From contig JAKLIP010000002.1 of NCBI GenBank assembly GCA_022709545.1, positions 186,001-250,000 on the forward strand: 64,000 bases of DNA, in the 5' to 3' direction. Of this stretch, positions 1 to 7,486 are shown in pieces. The notes under the pieces are model-generated. The model was not told where the DNA came from. It worked only from the letters and a program-made list of their open reading frames with translations, and did not search any database. The position numbers and the translations under genes were made by a program. This stretch comes from Patescibacteria group bacterium (GTDB taxonomy: Bacteria > Patescibacteriota > Minisyncoccia > Moranbacterales > GWC2-37-73). How positions within the stretch are numbered: position 1 is the first letter of the stretch; every line of letters begins with the position of its first letter.

Positions 1-58
1 ATTGTTGCCAGCATTTGCAGAGCTATAACAGGACATCACAGGACAAATCAGAGGAATG

Positions 59-982
59 CTATTTGTCTTCTTGCATTTTTTTACGTCTTGGAGTTCTTTT
101 TGCTAATTCTGGCACGCCGGGACCGGGAGTAATATAGCTAGTCGCTTTAATGTTTGGTAATTTTTGAATAAGTCGTGCCATTGGAATTCCTGTTCGTTTA
201 TGCTCCTCTACTAAATCAGCGATGACTGAACCTGATATTGTAGTTCCGGGATCAGCCTCGACAAGCGTAGAGGTATGAAATTGAGCATTTTCTTCATCGT
301 CAGCCTTTACCATTTGCTCAAGAATTTCTTCTGGAGAAAAATTATCAAGAAGTTCTTGCATTCCCGCACCGTGAATATGTTTATAGCCTAGTCTGGGAAT
401 TTTTCCTTCACTCAATGCAAATGAAAAAAAATCTTCATCGTGAAAAGGAATATGGAAGCCGGCATAGTTTATTATTACATTGCCAGCTTTCTTCATCTGA
501 AAATGATAGTGAGGCATTTTTCCTTCTCGTTTGTCTTGATGTCCTTGATAATCAGACCTAGAACAGGAAAATGACCATTCTAAATCTTTATAGACCACTG
601 TTAGCTCAATTTTTTTTGAAGATGTTTTTTCTTCAACTAAATCGTTTATATTTTTAAGGGGTATATCAGTATTTGCCACCCAGCGTAAATATGCCTCCAT
701 TCTACGAAAACTATATTTTTTATATAGCAAGGGAAAGTGTCTTTTCTTAAAGCCATTCGGTTTTAAAAGCCAATGAAAACACGGTTTCTTTTCAGAAAAA
801 TGAGAAATAGAATTTCCGCAGAAACTACATTTTCCTTCCGCAAGAGCTTCTTTTAATTCCTTAAAATCCTTTTCCGCCTTGGCATATTCTTCATCACCTT
901 TTTTTCTAAGCTCCTCATCGCTAATACCTTCTAGGTATTTATTTACAGAAGCATTTCTTTTTTCAATTTCAGATAAGTCCAT
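59..982 (-). CDS. hypothetical protein with Cys/His zinc-finger-like motif
   Basis: A 307-residue protein I do not recognise. The N-terminal 50 residues are charged and helical. A CxxC at about residues 52-55 is followed about 12 residues later by a Cys and a nearby His, consistent with a small zinc-binding site. The middle is rich in His and aromatic pairs (PHYHF, GFHIPFHDED, KHIHG). The C-terminus is basic. There is no signal peptide or membrane segment, so it is probably cytoplasmic. It diverges from the small gene at 1048. Its position beside a mobile region suggests accessory cargo, but nothing in the sequence gives its function. Confidence 0.6.
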   Translation of the reverse strand: MDLSEIEKRNASVNKYLEGISDEELRKKGDEEYAKAEKDFKELKEALAEGKCSFCGNSISHFSEKKPCFHWLLKPNGFKKRHFPLLYKKYSFRRMEAYLRWVANTDIPLKNINDLVEEKTSSKKIELTVVYKDLEWSFSCSRSDYQGHQDKREGKMPHYHFQMKKAGNVIINYAGFHIPFHDEDFFSFALSEGKIPRLGYKHIHGAGMQELLDNFSPEEILEQMVKADDEENAQFHTSTLVEADPGTTISGSVIADLVEEHKRTGIPMARLIQKLPNIKATSYITPGPGVPELAKRTPRRKKMQEDK

Positions 983-1047
983 TTTATTAAAATATTATGA
1001 GTTTCTTTTATAAAGTATATAAAAATTAAAAATTTATCACAAATTAT

Positions 1048-1263
1048 ATGAGGTTTACGAAGAAACTATTACTGCCAAGAATTCAGAGAAGAGAGAACGC
1101 CAAGCTGGAAAAATTCGTAGTTAAAAGCATCAACAAAGAGCTGAAAAGTGTAAATTTAGACTATAATTTAGTTCAAATGCAATACTTCTTTGAAAGCGTT
1201 TTTTTAAACAAAAGCGAAAGAAAAAAATTTCTAAAGAAAATTACTGAAAGTAAGAAAAAGTAA
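1048..1263 (+). CDS. small basic hypothetical protein
   Basis: A 71-residue, very basic, probably helical protein without recognisable domain. It starts 65 bases from the divergent gene ending at 982 and has no obvious Shine-Dalgarno sequence. Two hairpins follow it directly. It may be a small accessory protein of the mobile region; it could also be a chance ORF, although its length and composition resemble the neighbouring small genes. Confidence 0.4.
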   Translation: MRFTKKLLLPRIQRRENAKLEKFVVKSINKELKSVNLDYNLVQMQYFFESVFLNKSERKKFLKKITESKKK

Positions 1264-1272
1264 TGAATGTTC

Positions 1273-1312
1273 AGCTGCGCGACAGCTTATTTAAGCCATT
1301 TTTTGGCTTAAA
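1273..1312 (+). terminator. two adjacent hairpins after the 71-aa gene
   Basis: AGCTG (1273-1277) pairs with CAGCT (1283-1287). Immediately after, TTTAAGCCA (1290-1298) pairs with TGGCTTAAA (1304-1312) around a T-rich loop. The following sequence is AT-rich but lacks a clean T-run, so this is only a possible terminator and may instead belong to the structured region that follows. Confidence 0.4.
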
Positions 1313-1341
1313 AATTAAATTTATAACAAAATAACTACACC

Positions 1342-1369
1342 TTGACAAAGTCTATTTTTGTATGATATT
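1342..1369 (+). promoter_or_regulatory. promoter for a non-coding RNA or the rep operon
   Basis: TTGACA at 1342-1347 is followed 16 bases later by GATATT (1364-1369); TATGAT at 1361-1366 overlaps but sits too close. The next 200 bases are non-coding and structured, so the promoter serves a leader or a separate RNA upstream of the replication genes. Confidence 0.55.
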
Positions 1370-1375
1370 GTATAT

Positions 1376-1545
1376 ATAAGCCTTAAAAAGTTAATAAAGT
1401 TTTGATTTAGCTCAATATAAGACTTGGAACGTTAATACTATAAGTCGCCCTAGGGCACTACAGCAATCTTAACCTGCATACAGCCTTTGAGATAACAAAG
1501 CATTCAACTTTAAGTTGATTAGCCTCTGTTGTCTCTTTTTTTGTC
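1376..1545 (+). ncRNA. candidate structured RNA upstream of the rep genes
   Basis: The stretch between 1264 and 1578 has no gene. About 110 bases after the promoter, 1489-1500 pairs with 1524-1535 (11 of 12 positions counting one G-U). Inside it is a second perfect repeat, TCAACTT/AAGTTGA (1504-1518). Seven T's follow at 1536-1542, so the whole unit resembles a terminated small RNA. Further upstream are the palindrome GCCCTAGGGC and a GACTT/AAGTC pair. In plasmids this position often holds a replication-control RNA or origin; here that is inference only. Confidence 0.4.
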
Positions 1546-1553
1546 TTCAGAAG

Positions 1554-1578
1554 CCAGCAATTTAAAGTTGCTGGTTTT
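1554..1578 (+). terminator. hairpin with T-run directly before the 63-aa gene
   Basis: CCAGCAA (1554-1560) and TTGCTGG (1568-1574) form a perfect 7-bp stem, followed by TTTT. The ATG of the next gene begins at the next base, 1579. It could be a terminator, an attenuator, or a hairpin occluding translation of the downstream gene. No ribosome binding site lies between it and the ATG. Confidence 0.5.
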
Positions 1579-1770
1579 ATGTTATCTGACAAGGAATTCT
1601 ATGAGAAATTAAGCAAAAAGACGCTTTCTAACAAGGAAGTATTTGAAGCAAAGCACAATTTTGTGGGATTTTTTGACTTGCTTTTTAGAATTGACAAACG
1701 AATAAATGAACAACAAAAGGAAAATAGCTCAAATAAGACGAATAATGAAAATAACGCAAAATTATGCTAG
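1579..1770 (+). CDS. small protein coupled to the replication gene
   Basis: A 63-residue hydrophilic protein of unknown function. Its stop codon overlaps the start of the replication protein (ATGCTAG, 1764-1770), so the two are probably translationally coupled. A hairpin abuts its start codon and no Shine-Dalgarno sequence precedes it. A small regulator or helper of replication would fit this position, but that rests on context alone. Confidence 0.45.
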   Translation: MLSDKEFYEKLSKKTLSNKEVFEAKHNFVGFFDLLFRIDKRINEQQKENSSNKTNNENNAKLC

Positions 1771-2909
1771 ACACAGTAATCTTGAATTTTCCACTTGATA
1801 AGTTTGATATTTGGACGCCAGAAATGTTTTTTCCTAACGCGAAAGACTTTTTATCTGATGCCGGATATGGCAAAGCCGTTAACAATCCTTCAAAGGAAGA
1901 ATCAAAATGGGAATATTATCCAAGAATGACACTCTATAGACGACCTTCAAGAATGGGAATAAATATCGGTTTAAGAGTTGAATTTTCAGTTCCAAAGTTA
2001 CTATTTCAGAATAATCTAGACGAAATTAAAGAAAGTGATTTTGAAGAAGTTATCCTCAAATTACAGGAAAAACTAATCAAAAAAGGTGTCTATATTATGC
2101 GAGATAATTTAGCGGAAGCTACTGTGTCCGGATTTCACGCCTCAAAAAACATTGAGTTAAACGGCTACATAACAGCTACAATGGCAATCAAAGAGCTTTC
2201 CAAAATACAGCTAACAAAGAGGTTGGATCTGACAAAGACGGATTTTCGCAACGGCGGTCATTCACTTCAGTATTATTCAAAATCTCACTCCCTAGTTTTC
2301 TACGATAAAATCGCCGATATGGGAAAAGACGAAAAAAGGTCAATTGACCACGATATGAAAGGAAATCAAAAAAGTTTGTTTTGTCAGATAAACGAGTGGC
2401 GAAGAAAGACTGACATTGAAATTCTTAAAATGGAGGTTAGGCTTTCGCAAAAAAGAAAAATGGACACGGTTTTGGAAAAAATAGGATTTGGCAAAAATCC
2501 AAACTTCAGAGATATTTTTAAAAAAGATGTTTGCCAAAAAGTTTTGCTTGATTATTGGAATACGCTTGTCCAAGAAAGAAACCTGCATCTCTTTCAGCAA
2601 AACAAAAGCAAGAAAGATGAGCTTATGGAAATTTCTGATTATATCGCAAATCAAAATGGAAGACCTACAAAAGCAGTAGCTCTGTATGCTATCAAAGATT
2701 TTTGCAAGAGCGAGGGTGCAGAATTGTTTCGTCAGATTATAGAGGACAAATTCGGAAAAGGCTCTTGGAATAATGTAAACAAGCACTTGAAAGAATTAAA
2801 TGCAATAGCATTAAATACAAACGCATTGTCGCCAGAGCTTTATTTGAAGGATATTGAAGAAGGATTAAAAAAATTTGATGTCTTTAAGAAAGAGCAAATT
2901 ACGAGTTAA
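1764..2909 (+). CDS. G2P/CRI-like replication initiation protein
   Basis: This 381-residue protein resembles the phage/plasmid replication proteins of the gene II/X (CRI) group, which nick one strand to start rolling-circle replication. The visible hallmarks are the LVFYDKIADM segment near residue 175 and the EVRLS segment near residue 223, placed as in that family. The C-terminal third (after about 280) is a helical region of unknown role. It overlaps the preceding 63-aa ORF by 7 bases. It suggests the element can replicate as a circle when excised. The family call is by motif only, and the catalytic Tyr was not pinned down. Confidence 0.6.
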   Translation: MLDTVILNFPLDKFDIWTPEMFFPNAKDFLSDAGYGKAVNNPSKEESKWEYYPRMTLYRRPSRMGINIGLRVEFSVPKLLFQNNLDEIKESDFEEVILKLQEKLIKKGVYIMRDNLAEATVSGFHASKNIELNGYITATMAIKELSKIQLTKRLDLTKTDFRNGGHSLQYYSKSHSLVFYDKIADMGKDEKRSIDHDMKGNQKSLFCQINEWRRKTDIEILKMEVRLSQKRKMDTVLEKIGFGKNPNFRDIFKKDVCQKVLLDYWNTLVQERNLHLFQQNKSKKDELMEISDYIANQNGRPTKAVALYAIKDFCKSEGAELFRQIIEDKFGKGSWNNVNKHLKELNAIALNTNALSPELYLKDIEEGLKKFDVFKKEQITS

Positions 2910-2927
2910 TTATTTAATTCTAAATAA

Positions 2928-3128
2928 ATGAGTAAAAAAAATTTAAAAAAGAAAAAAGTTGAACTCACTGATGAGTTGCTTGATGAAATTTTTCAAGGAC
3001 GAACTGCTGAAGAAATAAGAAAGGAGCTAAAGAAAAGAGGCTTGGAGGACGAGATTACTGTAATAGGAAAGTATGATTATTGCGATGCGTGTGGTGGTTG
3101 CAATGATCGTAAGGACTGTTTCTTGTAA
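2928..3128 (+). CDS. small Cys-cluster protein
   Basis: A 66-residue protein. The first half is lysine-rich and helical (ELTDELLDEIFQGRTAEEI). The C-terminus carries four cysteines (CDACGGCNDRKDC, about residues 52-64), suggesting a bound metal ion. It follows the replication gene by 18 bases and belongs to the same transcription unit. The promoter of the next operon overlaps its last codons. Confidence 0.5.
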   Translation: MSKKNLKKKKVELTDELLDEIFQGRTAEEIRKELKKRGLEDEITVIGKYDYCDACGGCNDRKDCFL

Positions 3129-3151
3129 AGAAAAGTAAAGTATCTTATAAT
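3123..3151 (+). promoter_or_regulatory. promoter of the HTH/R-M/recombinase operon
   Basis: TTGTAA (3123-3128) and TATAAT (3146-3151) are separated by 17 bases. The -35 overlaps the stop codon of the 66-aa gene. The predicted start of transcription is about 8 bases before the ATG at 3166, giving a very short leader. Confidence 0.6.
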
Positions 3152-3165
3152 TAAAAAATAAACAT

Positions 3166-3342
3166 ATGCAAGAAAAAGAATTTTACACAGCTCAAGAATT
3201 AGCTGATATTTTAAGGGTAAATATAATGACTATTTATCGCTACATTAAAGCTGGAAAAATTAAAGCTTATAAATTCGGTAAAGAGTTTCGTATTAAAAAG
3301 AACGAGTTTCAAAGTTTTGTAGAAAATGCATCAACAAAATAA
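3166..3342 (+). CDS. excisionase-family helix-turn-helix protein
   Basis: A 58-residue single-domain protein of the MerR-like HTH_17/excisionase family. It has the usual layout: YTAQELADILRVN, then TIYRYIKAGKIKAYKFG, then FRIKKNEFQSFV. Such proteins act as recombination directionality factors or as repressors of small operons. It is first in an operon that ends with the serine recombinase, so control of excision or of the R-M genes are both plausible. Its end overlaps the methyltransferase start by 17 bases. Confidence 0.75.
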   Translation: MQEKEFYTAQELADILRVNIMTIYRYIKAGKIKAYKFGKEFRIKKNEFQSFVENASTK

Positions 3343-4138
3343 ATCTATGAGAAAATTATCTTTTGAGGTCAAATATAATAAAGGAAAAAATACAATAAAA
3401 ATCGTTCACGATGATGTATTAAAATTTCTTGAAAGTCAGCCAGAAAAAAGTATAGACATTATTGTAACAGATCCAGCTTATTCAGGAATGAATAATCATT
3501 TAAGCTTGGGGAACGGAAGAATTGTTGGAAAATATGCCGAAAAAGGAACAGTAAATGGAAAATGGTTTGAGGAATTCAAAGATACAGAAGAAAATTATAG
3601 AAATTTTTTGCTATTGTGCAAAAAAGCACTGAAAAGTTCAGGTCATTTATATATAATGTTTGATTCCTACTCCCTTCTTTCGCTTGGTCCAATAGTAAGA
3701 GAACTATTTGATGTGAAAAATATTATTTCCTGGGATAAGGTCAATTTAGGAATGGGACATTATTTCAGAAGGCGACACGAATTTATTATTTTTGCAACAA
3801 ATAAAAACAACCGTAAGATAAAGAGCCGCTCATTTCCAGATGTTTGGAGAATTAAGAGGGTTCATCAAGCAAAGTATCCTACGCAGAAACCGGTTGAATT
3901 ATTTGACATAATGTTAAGTGCCAGCACTTCACCAAACTTTGTTGTCTGTGACCCATTTTTAGGCAGTGGCTCTGCAGCAATTTCTTCAATCAAACATAAT
4001 TGTAATTTTATAGGCTGTGATATCTCAAACAAGTCTATTGAAATATCGGAAAAGAGAATTAAAGAATATATTAAATTTAAAAAAGATATTCTTCAAAAAA
4101 ATTCCTCTATTCCAGATAACGAGAAAATATTTTGGTAA
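3326..4138 (+). CDS. beta-class DNA methyltransferase (N6-adenine/N4-cytosine)
   Basis: A 270-residue S-adenosylmethionine-dependent DNA methyltransferase. The catalytic motif IV, TDPAYSG, is near residue 50 and the AdoMet motif, FLGSGS, near residue 211, which is the beta-class order. A TQKP motif lies at about 187. The first ATG overlaps the HTH gene; a second in-frame ATG at 3347 just after that gene's stop is an equally possible start. It is followed 27 bases later by an AlwI-family endonuclease and should protect the host at that enzyme's site. Only one methyltransferase is present, whereas asymmetric type IIS sites usually need both strands modified. Confidence 0.85.
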   Translation: MHQQNKSMRKLSFEVKYNKGKNTIKIVHDDVLKFLESQPEKSIDIIVTDPAYSGMNNHLSLGNGRIVGKYAEKGTVNGKWFEEFKDTEENYRNFLLLCKKALKSSGHLYIMFDSYSLLSLGPIVRELFDVKNIISWDKVNLGMGHYFRRRHEFIIFATNKNNRKIKSRSFPDVWRIKRVHQAKYPTQKPVELFDIMLSASTSPNFVVCDPFLGSGSAAISSIKHNCNFIGCDISNKSIEISEKRIKEYIKFKKDILQKNSSIPDNEKIFW

Positions 4139-4165
4139 ATAATAAACGATAAGAAAAAAATAATT

Positions 4166-5857
4166 ATGGCTCACATAACAGATAAAAAAACAATATTTTT
4201 CGTTACCTCGCCTAGGTCACCACACAAACTGGTTGATGAGATAAAATTTTTATCAGAAAATTTTGAAGGTCAGAAATGGAATTCAGAGACTCAAAAAAAG
4301 TTTTATTTACAACTAGCTAAACAAGATTTTTTTGAGGGTTCAGCAACTGGAGATGTCGCTTTTAAGGCTAGAGATAGAGTAAACAGAGCTCCTAAATCTC
4401 TTGGATTGATTGACTTAAAGCCAGTTATCAAGCTTACTGAAGCTGGAAAAAAATATGTTTATGGAAACAGACCGGAAGAGATATTTTTAAGACAGCTATT
4501 GAAGTTCCAGCTTCATTCGCCTTATCATAAAGATAAAAATAACACATTTAGAATAAAGCCCTACCTTGAGTTAATGAGACTTATTTATGAATTAGACGGT
4601 TTAAGCAAGCATGAGATAGGGCTATTTGTTATTCAACTTACAGATTTTGCTAAATACAATAATGTAAAAAATAAAATTATCAATTTCAGAGAAGAAAAAA
4701 AGTTATTGCGAACAAAAAAGATAAATTATAAAAAATTTATCGCCTTGCAATTTGAGAAAGAGCTGACTGAATTATTCAAGGAAGACATTGAGCAAGGAAA
4801 GTTATCAATAAGGGAAAGTAAGGAACAAACTTTAGATAATTTTGTTAAAACTAAACGAAGTAATCATCTTGATTATGCCGATGCCTCTATTAGGTATCTT
4901 CGTGCTACCGGACTGTTTTCGTTAAATCCAAAAACATCAAAAGTATACATTCTCAAAGAAAGAAAAAATGATATTGAATTTATTCTAAAGAATATTGATA
5001 GGGATATATTTGCATATAAAGATGAAGAAGATTATGAAGCGAATTTGTTTGATGCGAGCAAGCCATTGCTTCTTGTAGATAATAAAGACTTGATAATTTC
5101 TAAAATTACACAGAAAGATACAAGAGTTAGTGTTTCGGCACTCAAAGAGAAGGACACGGAAGACTTGAAAAATATCTATGAAAGCCTAATCAAAGAGAGT
5201 CTTGAAAAATATATTGAAAATGAAAAAAGTAAATTACGAAATTATGAAGAATATAATGATATACTTGAAGTTTTTTCAGGTATTGTAAATAGAGAAAATA
5301 TAGATCCATCTCTTTTCTTTGAATGGAATATTTGGAGAGCTTTTACAATGTTGAACGACGGAGATATTCAAGGAAACTTTAAAATTGATGACGATGGTAT
5401 GCCATTATATACAGCTCCAGGCAACACACCCGATATAGTTTGTAAATATAAAGATTTTGATGCAATTGTTGAAGTCACTCTATCATCAGGACAAAAACAA
5501 TATGAAATGGAAGGAGAGCCTGTAGCAAGACACTATGGTCAATATAAAAAAAGCAATTCAAAACCTGTATTTGGAATATTTGTAGCTCCTAATTTGAATA
5601 ATGCTACCATTGCTCACTACTACGGTTTGTATCGCATCAACATAGAATATTATGGCGGAAAATCACAAATAATACCTTTAAGTTTAGAGGACTTCAAATG
5701 TTTATTAAAAAACGCCCATAGCTCCGCAATTAAACCGAAAGCAGATGATTTAAAAAATTTGTTTAATTCACTATCTAATCTTGCGTTGAAAACTGAAAAT
5801 GAAAAAGATTGGTATCAGCAAATTTCGCAAACAGTCCAAAACGCATTCGTAAAATGA
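4166..5857 (+). CDS. AlwI-family type II restriction endonuclease
   Basis: A 563-residue protein matching the AlwI/MlyI/PleI group of type IIS endonucleases. The N-terminus contains the family-like FVTSPRSPHKLVDEI segment. The PD-(D/E)xK-like nuclease core is near residues 420-455 (PDIV, then IVEVTLSSG, then QYEMEGEPVARH). Known members recognise GGATC or GASTC; the site here cannot be read from the sequence. It partners the upstream methyltransferase and its stop overlaps the recombinase start (ATGA). Members of this family include natural nicking enzymes, so a nicking role is possible. Confidence 0.75.
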   Translation: MAHITDKKTIFFVTSPRSPHKLVDEIKFLSENFEGQKWNSETQKKFYLQLAKQDFFEGSATGDVAFKARDRVNRAPKSLGLIDLKPVIKLTEAGKKYVYGNRPEEIFLRQLLKFQLHSPYHKDKNNTFRIKPYLELMRLIYELDGLSKHEIGLFVIQLTDFAKYNNVKNKIINFREEKKLLRTKKINYKKFIALQFEKELTELFKEDIEQGKLSIRESKEQTLDNFVKTKRSNHLDYADASIRYLRATGLFSLNPKTSKVYILKERKNDIEFILKNIDRDIFAYKDEEDYEANLFDASKPLLLVDNKDLIISKITQKDTRVSVSALKEKDTEDLKNIYESLIKESLEKYIENEKSKLRNYEEYNDILEVFSGIVNRENIDPSLFFEWNIWRAFTMLNDGDIQGNFKIDDDGMPLYTAPGNTPDIVCKYKDFDAIVEVTLSSGQKQYEMEGEPVARHYGQYKKSNSKPVFGIFVAPNLNNATIAHYYGLYRINIEYYGGKSQIIPLSLEDFKCLLKNAHSSAIKPKADDLKNLFNSLSNLALKTENEKDWYQQISQTVQNAFVK

Positions 5858-7338
5858 AAGCGATAATATTAGCTAGAGTTTCAACAGAAGAACAAAAAGA
5901 CGCCGGAAACTCTCTACCAGCTCAAATTCATAGGCTTAAAGAATACTGCAAAACAAAAGGTTTTGCAGTTTTAGAAATCTTTAGCTTTGATGAAAGTGCC
6001 TATAAACAAAAAAGAGACGAATTTGATAAGGCAATTGATTTAGTAAAGAAAAGCAAAGATAAAATTGTAGTCTGTTTTGACAAAGTAGATAGATTTACGC
6101 GAAATGTTTTTGATAAACGCGTTCCACTTTTATATGATTTAGCAATGCAAGATAAAATAGAATTACATTTTGTTTCAGACAACCTTGTTATCTCTTCAAA
6201 TATATCGGCAGCAGAAAAATTTCATTTTGGAATAAATTTAGGTCTGGCGAAATATTATTCTGATGCAATTAGCGACAATGTAAAAAGAGCTTACGAGCAG
6301 AAATTAAGGAATGGCGAATGGATTGGACAAGCCTATCTGGGATATAAAAATATAACACTGGAAAATGAAAAAAAGCATATTATCATAGACAAGGACAAAG
6401 AATTTCTAGTCCTAAAAATGTTTCAGTTGTATGCCACGGGTAAATTTTCAATGAAAAAGCTTGCACAGGAAATGAACGACAGAGGCTTGAGAAGTAGGAG
6501 CGGAATGAAGATGACAACAAGCCAAGTTCATGCAATTTTAAGAAACCCGTTCTATTACGGCGTAATGAGAGTTAAGGGTAAGCTATATCCGCATAAATAT
6601 CAACCTATCGTTTCAAGATATTTATTTGAAAAAGTCCAAGAAGTTATAAACGGCTATAATAGGCAAAATTTCAAACGAACAAACAATCCATATATTTTCA
6701 GAGGATTGATAAAATGTTCACATTGCGGATTAGCAATTACGCCAGAACTTCAGAAAGGGCATGTTTACTATCATTGCACTAATTATTACGGGACTTGTCC
6801 TGATAAAGGAATAAAGTGGTTGAGAGAAGATGAATTAGTGGATCAAACTAAAGACCTATTTCAGAGTTTAAAATTGGAGCCAGAAGCCCTTGATAGGCTC
6901 AAAGATGAGCTAAGAACTATTCATGATGCTGAAAAAGTGTATTATGAGAAAAATAAAGCAACTATTCAAAGAAAAATAGGCAATATAGATGCAAGGTTAA
7001 AGGTTATGTATAGAGACAGACTTGATGGACGTATTACTGCGGACGAATATGACAAAATGGCTATTGAATACACACAAGAAAGAGAAAACTTAAATACACA
7101 ACTTCAGGAACATTCGTCCGCTGATAGAGACTTCAGTCTTACAGCAAATAAAGTATTAGACTTGTCGCAAAGGGCATTAGAATTGTTCCAAAATTCTGAA
7201 CCACAAGAAAAAACCCAACTATTGGGTTTCTTACTTCAGAACCTTACTTTAAATGCAGGAAAGCTTTCATTTGAGGTAAAAGCTCCCTTTAATGGCATAA
7301 TGGAATATGCCAAAACTAAAGAATGGCTCCGGCGGTAG
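5854..7338 (+). CDS. large serine recombinase (site-specific integrase)
   Basis: A 494-residue recombinase that cuts and rejoins DNA through a serine-phosphate link. The catalytic Ser is residue 10 (LARVSTEEQ). The resolvase domain spans about 1-140 and the recombinase domain about 160-265. A zinc ribbon starts at about 285 (CSHCG ... YYHC) and a coiled coil lies at about 350-430. I chose the ATG at 5854, which overlaps the preceding stop as ATGA, because an upstream in-frame extension would run into the endonuclease gene. The last four codons and the stop are read from the complement of the tRNA-Asn 3' end, marking the element's right junction. Confidence 0.9.
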   Translation: MKAIILARVSTEEQKDAGNSLPAQIHRLKEYCKTKGFAVLEIFSFDESAYKQKRDEFDKAIDLVKKSKDKIVVCFDKVDRFTRNVFDKRVPLLYDLAMQDKIELHFVSDNLVISSNISAAEKFHFGINLGLAKYYSDAISDNVKRAYEQKLRNGEWIGQAYLGYKNITLENEKKHIIIDKDKEFLVLKMFQLYATGKFSMKKLAQEMNDRGLRSRSGMKMTTSQVHAILRNPFYYGVMRVKGKLYPHKYQPIVSRYLFEKVQEVINGYNRQNFKRTNNPYIFRGLIKCSHCGLAITPELQKGHVYYHCTNYYGTCPDKGIKWLREDELVDQTKDLFQSLKLEPEALDRLKDELRTIHDAEKVYYEKNKATIQRKIGNIDARLKVMYRDRLDGRITADEYDKMAIEYTQERENLNTQLQEHSSADRDFSLTANKVLDLSQRALELFQNSEPQEKTQLLGFLLQNLTLNAGKLSFEVKAPFNGIMEYAKTKEWLRR

Positions 7339-7345
7339 GATTCGA
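7324..7345. other. probable attachment-site junction (recombinase/tRNA-Asn)
   Basis: The recombinase reading frame enters the tRNA-Asn gene and stops at 7336-7338, so the recombination core must lie in or just left of this segment. A matching second copy of the tRNA 3' end was not seen between 1 and 7300, so the other junction is probably outside the window or too short to notice by eye. Confidence 0.45.
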
Positions 7346-7398
7346 ACCTACAACCAAGGGATTAACAGTCCCCTGCGCTACCGTTGCGCTACGCCGGA
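7324..7398 (-). tRNA. tRNA-Asn (GTT)
   Basis: A complete cloverleaf on the minus strand: acceptor stem TCCGGCG/CGCCGGA, anticodon loop CTGTTAA (anticodon GTT), T-loop TTCGAAT, discriminator G. The mature body is 7327-7398 and CCA is encoded at 7324-7326. It is the apparent integration target of the serine recombinase gene, which overlaps its 3' end. The tRNA-Ser in this window does not encode CCA, so the CCA here may have been supplied by the inserted element. Confidence 0.95.
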
Positions 7399-7448
7399 AT
7401 ATGTTTTATTTGATTTTGAAAAATGTTGCCTAAACAGACAACGAAAAC

Positions 7449-7477
7449 ATTGTATCAAAAATATTCTAATCTGGCAA
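7449..7477 (-). promoter_or_regulatory. promoter of tRNA-Asn
   Basis: On the minus strand, TTGCCA (7472-7477) and TACAAT (7449-7454) have a 17-base spacer. This gives a leader of about 45 nt before the tRNA 5' end. The promoter lies just beyond the rpoD stop codon, making tRNA-Asn independent of rpoD. Confidence 0.65.
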
Positions 7478-7486
7478 GGTTCAATA

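Noticed and set aside
1-7323. Left attachment-site copy of the tRNA-Asn 3' end
   Set aside because: I looked for GGCGGTAGGATTCG-like sequence left of the recombinase and found none, so no left boundary is claimed.
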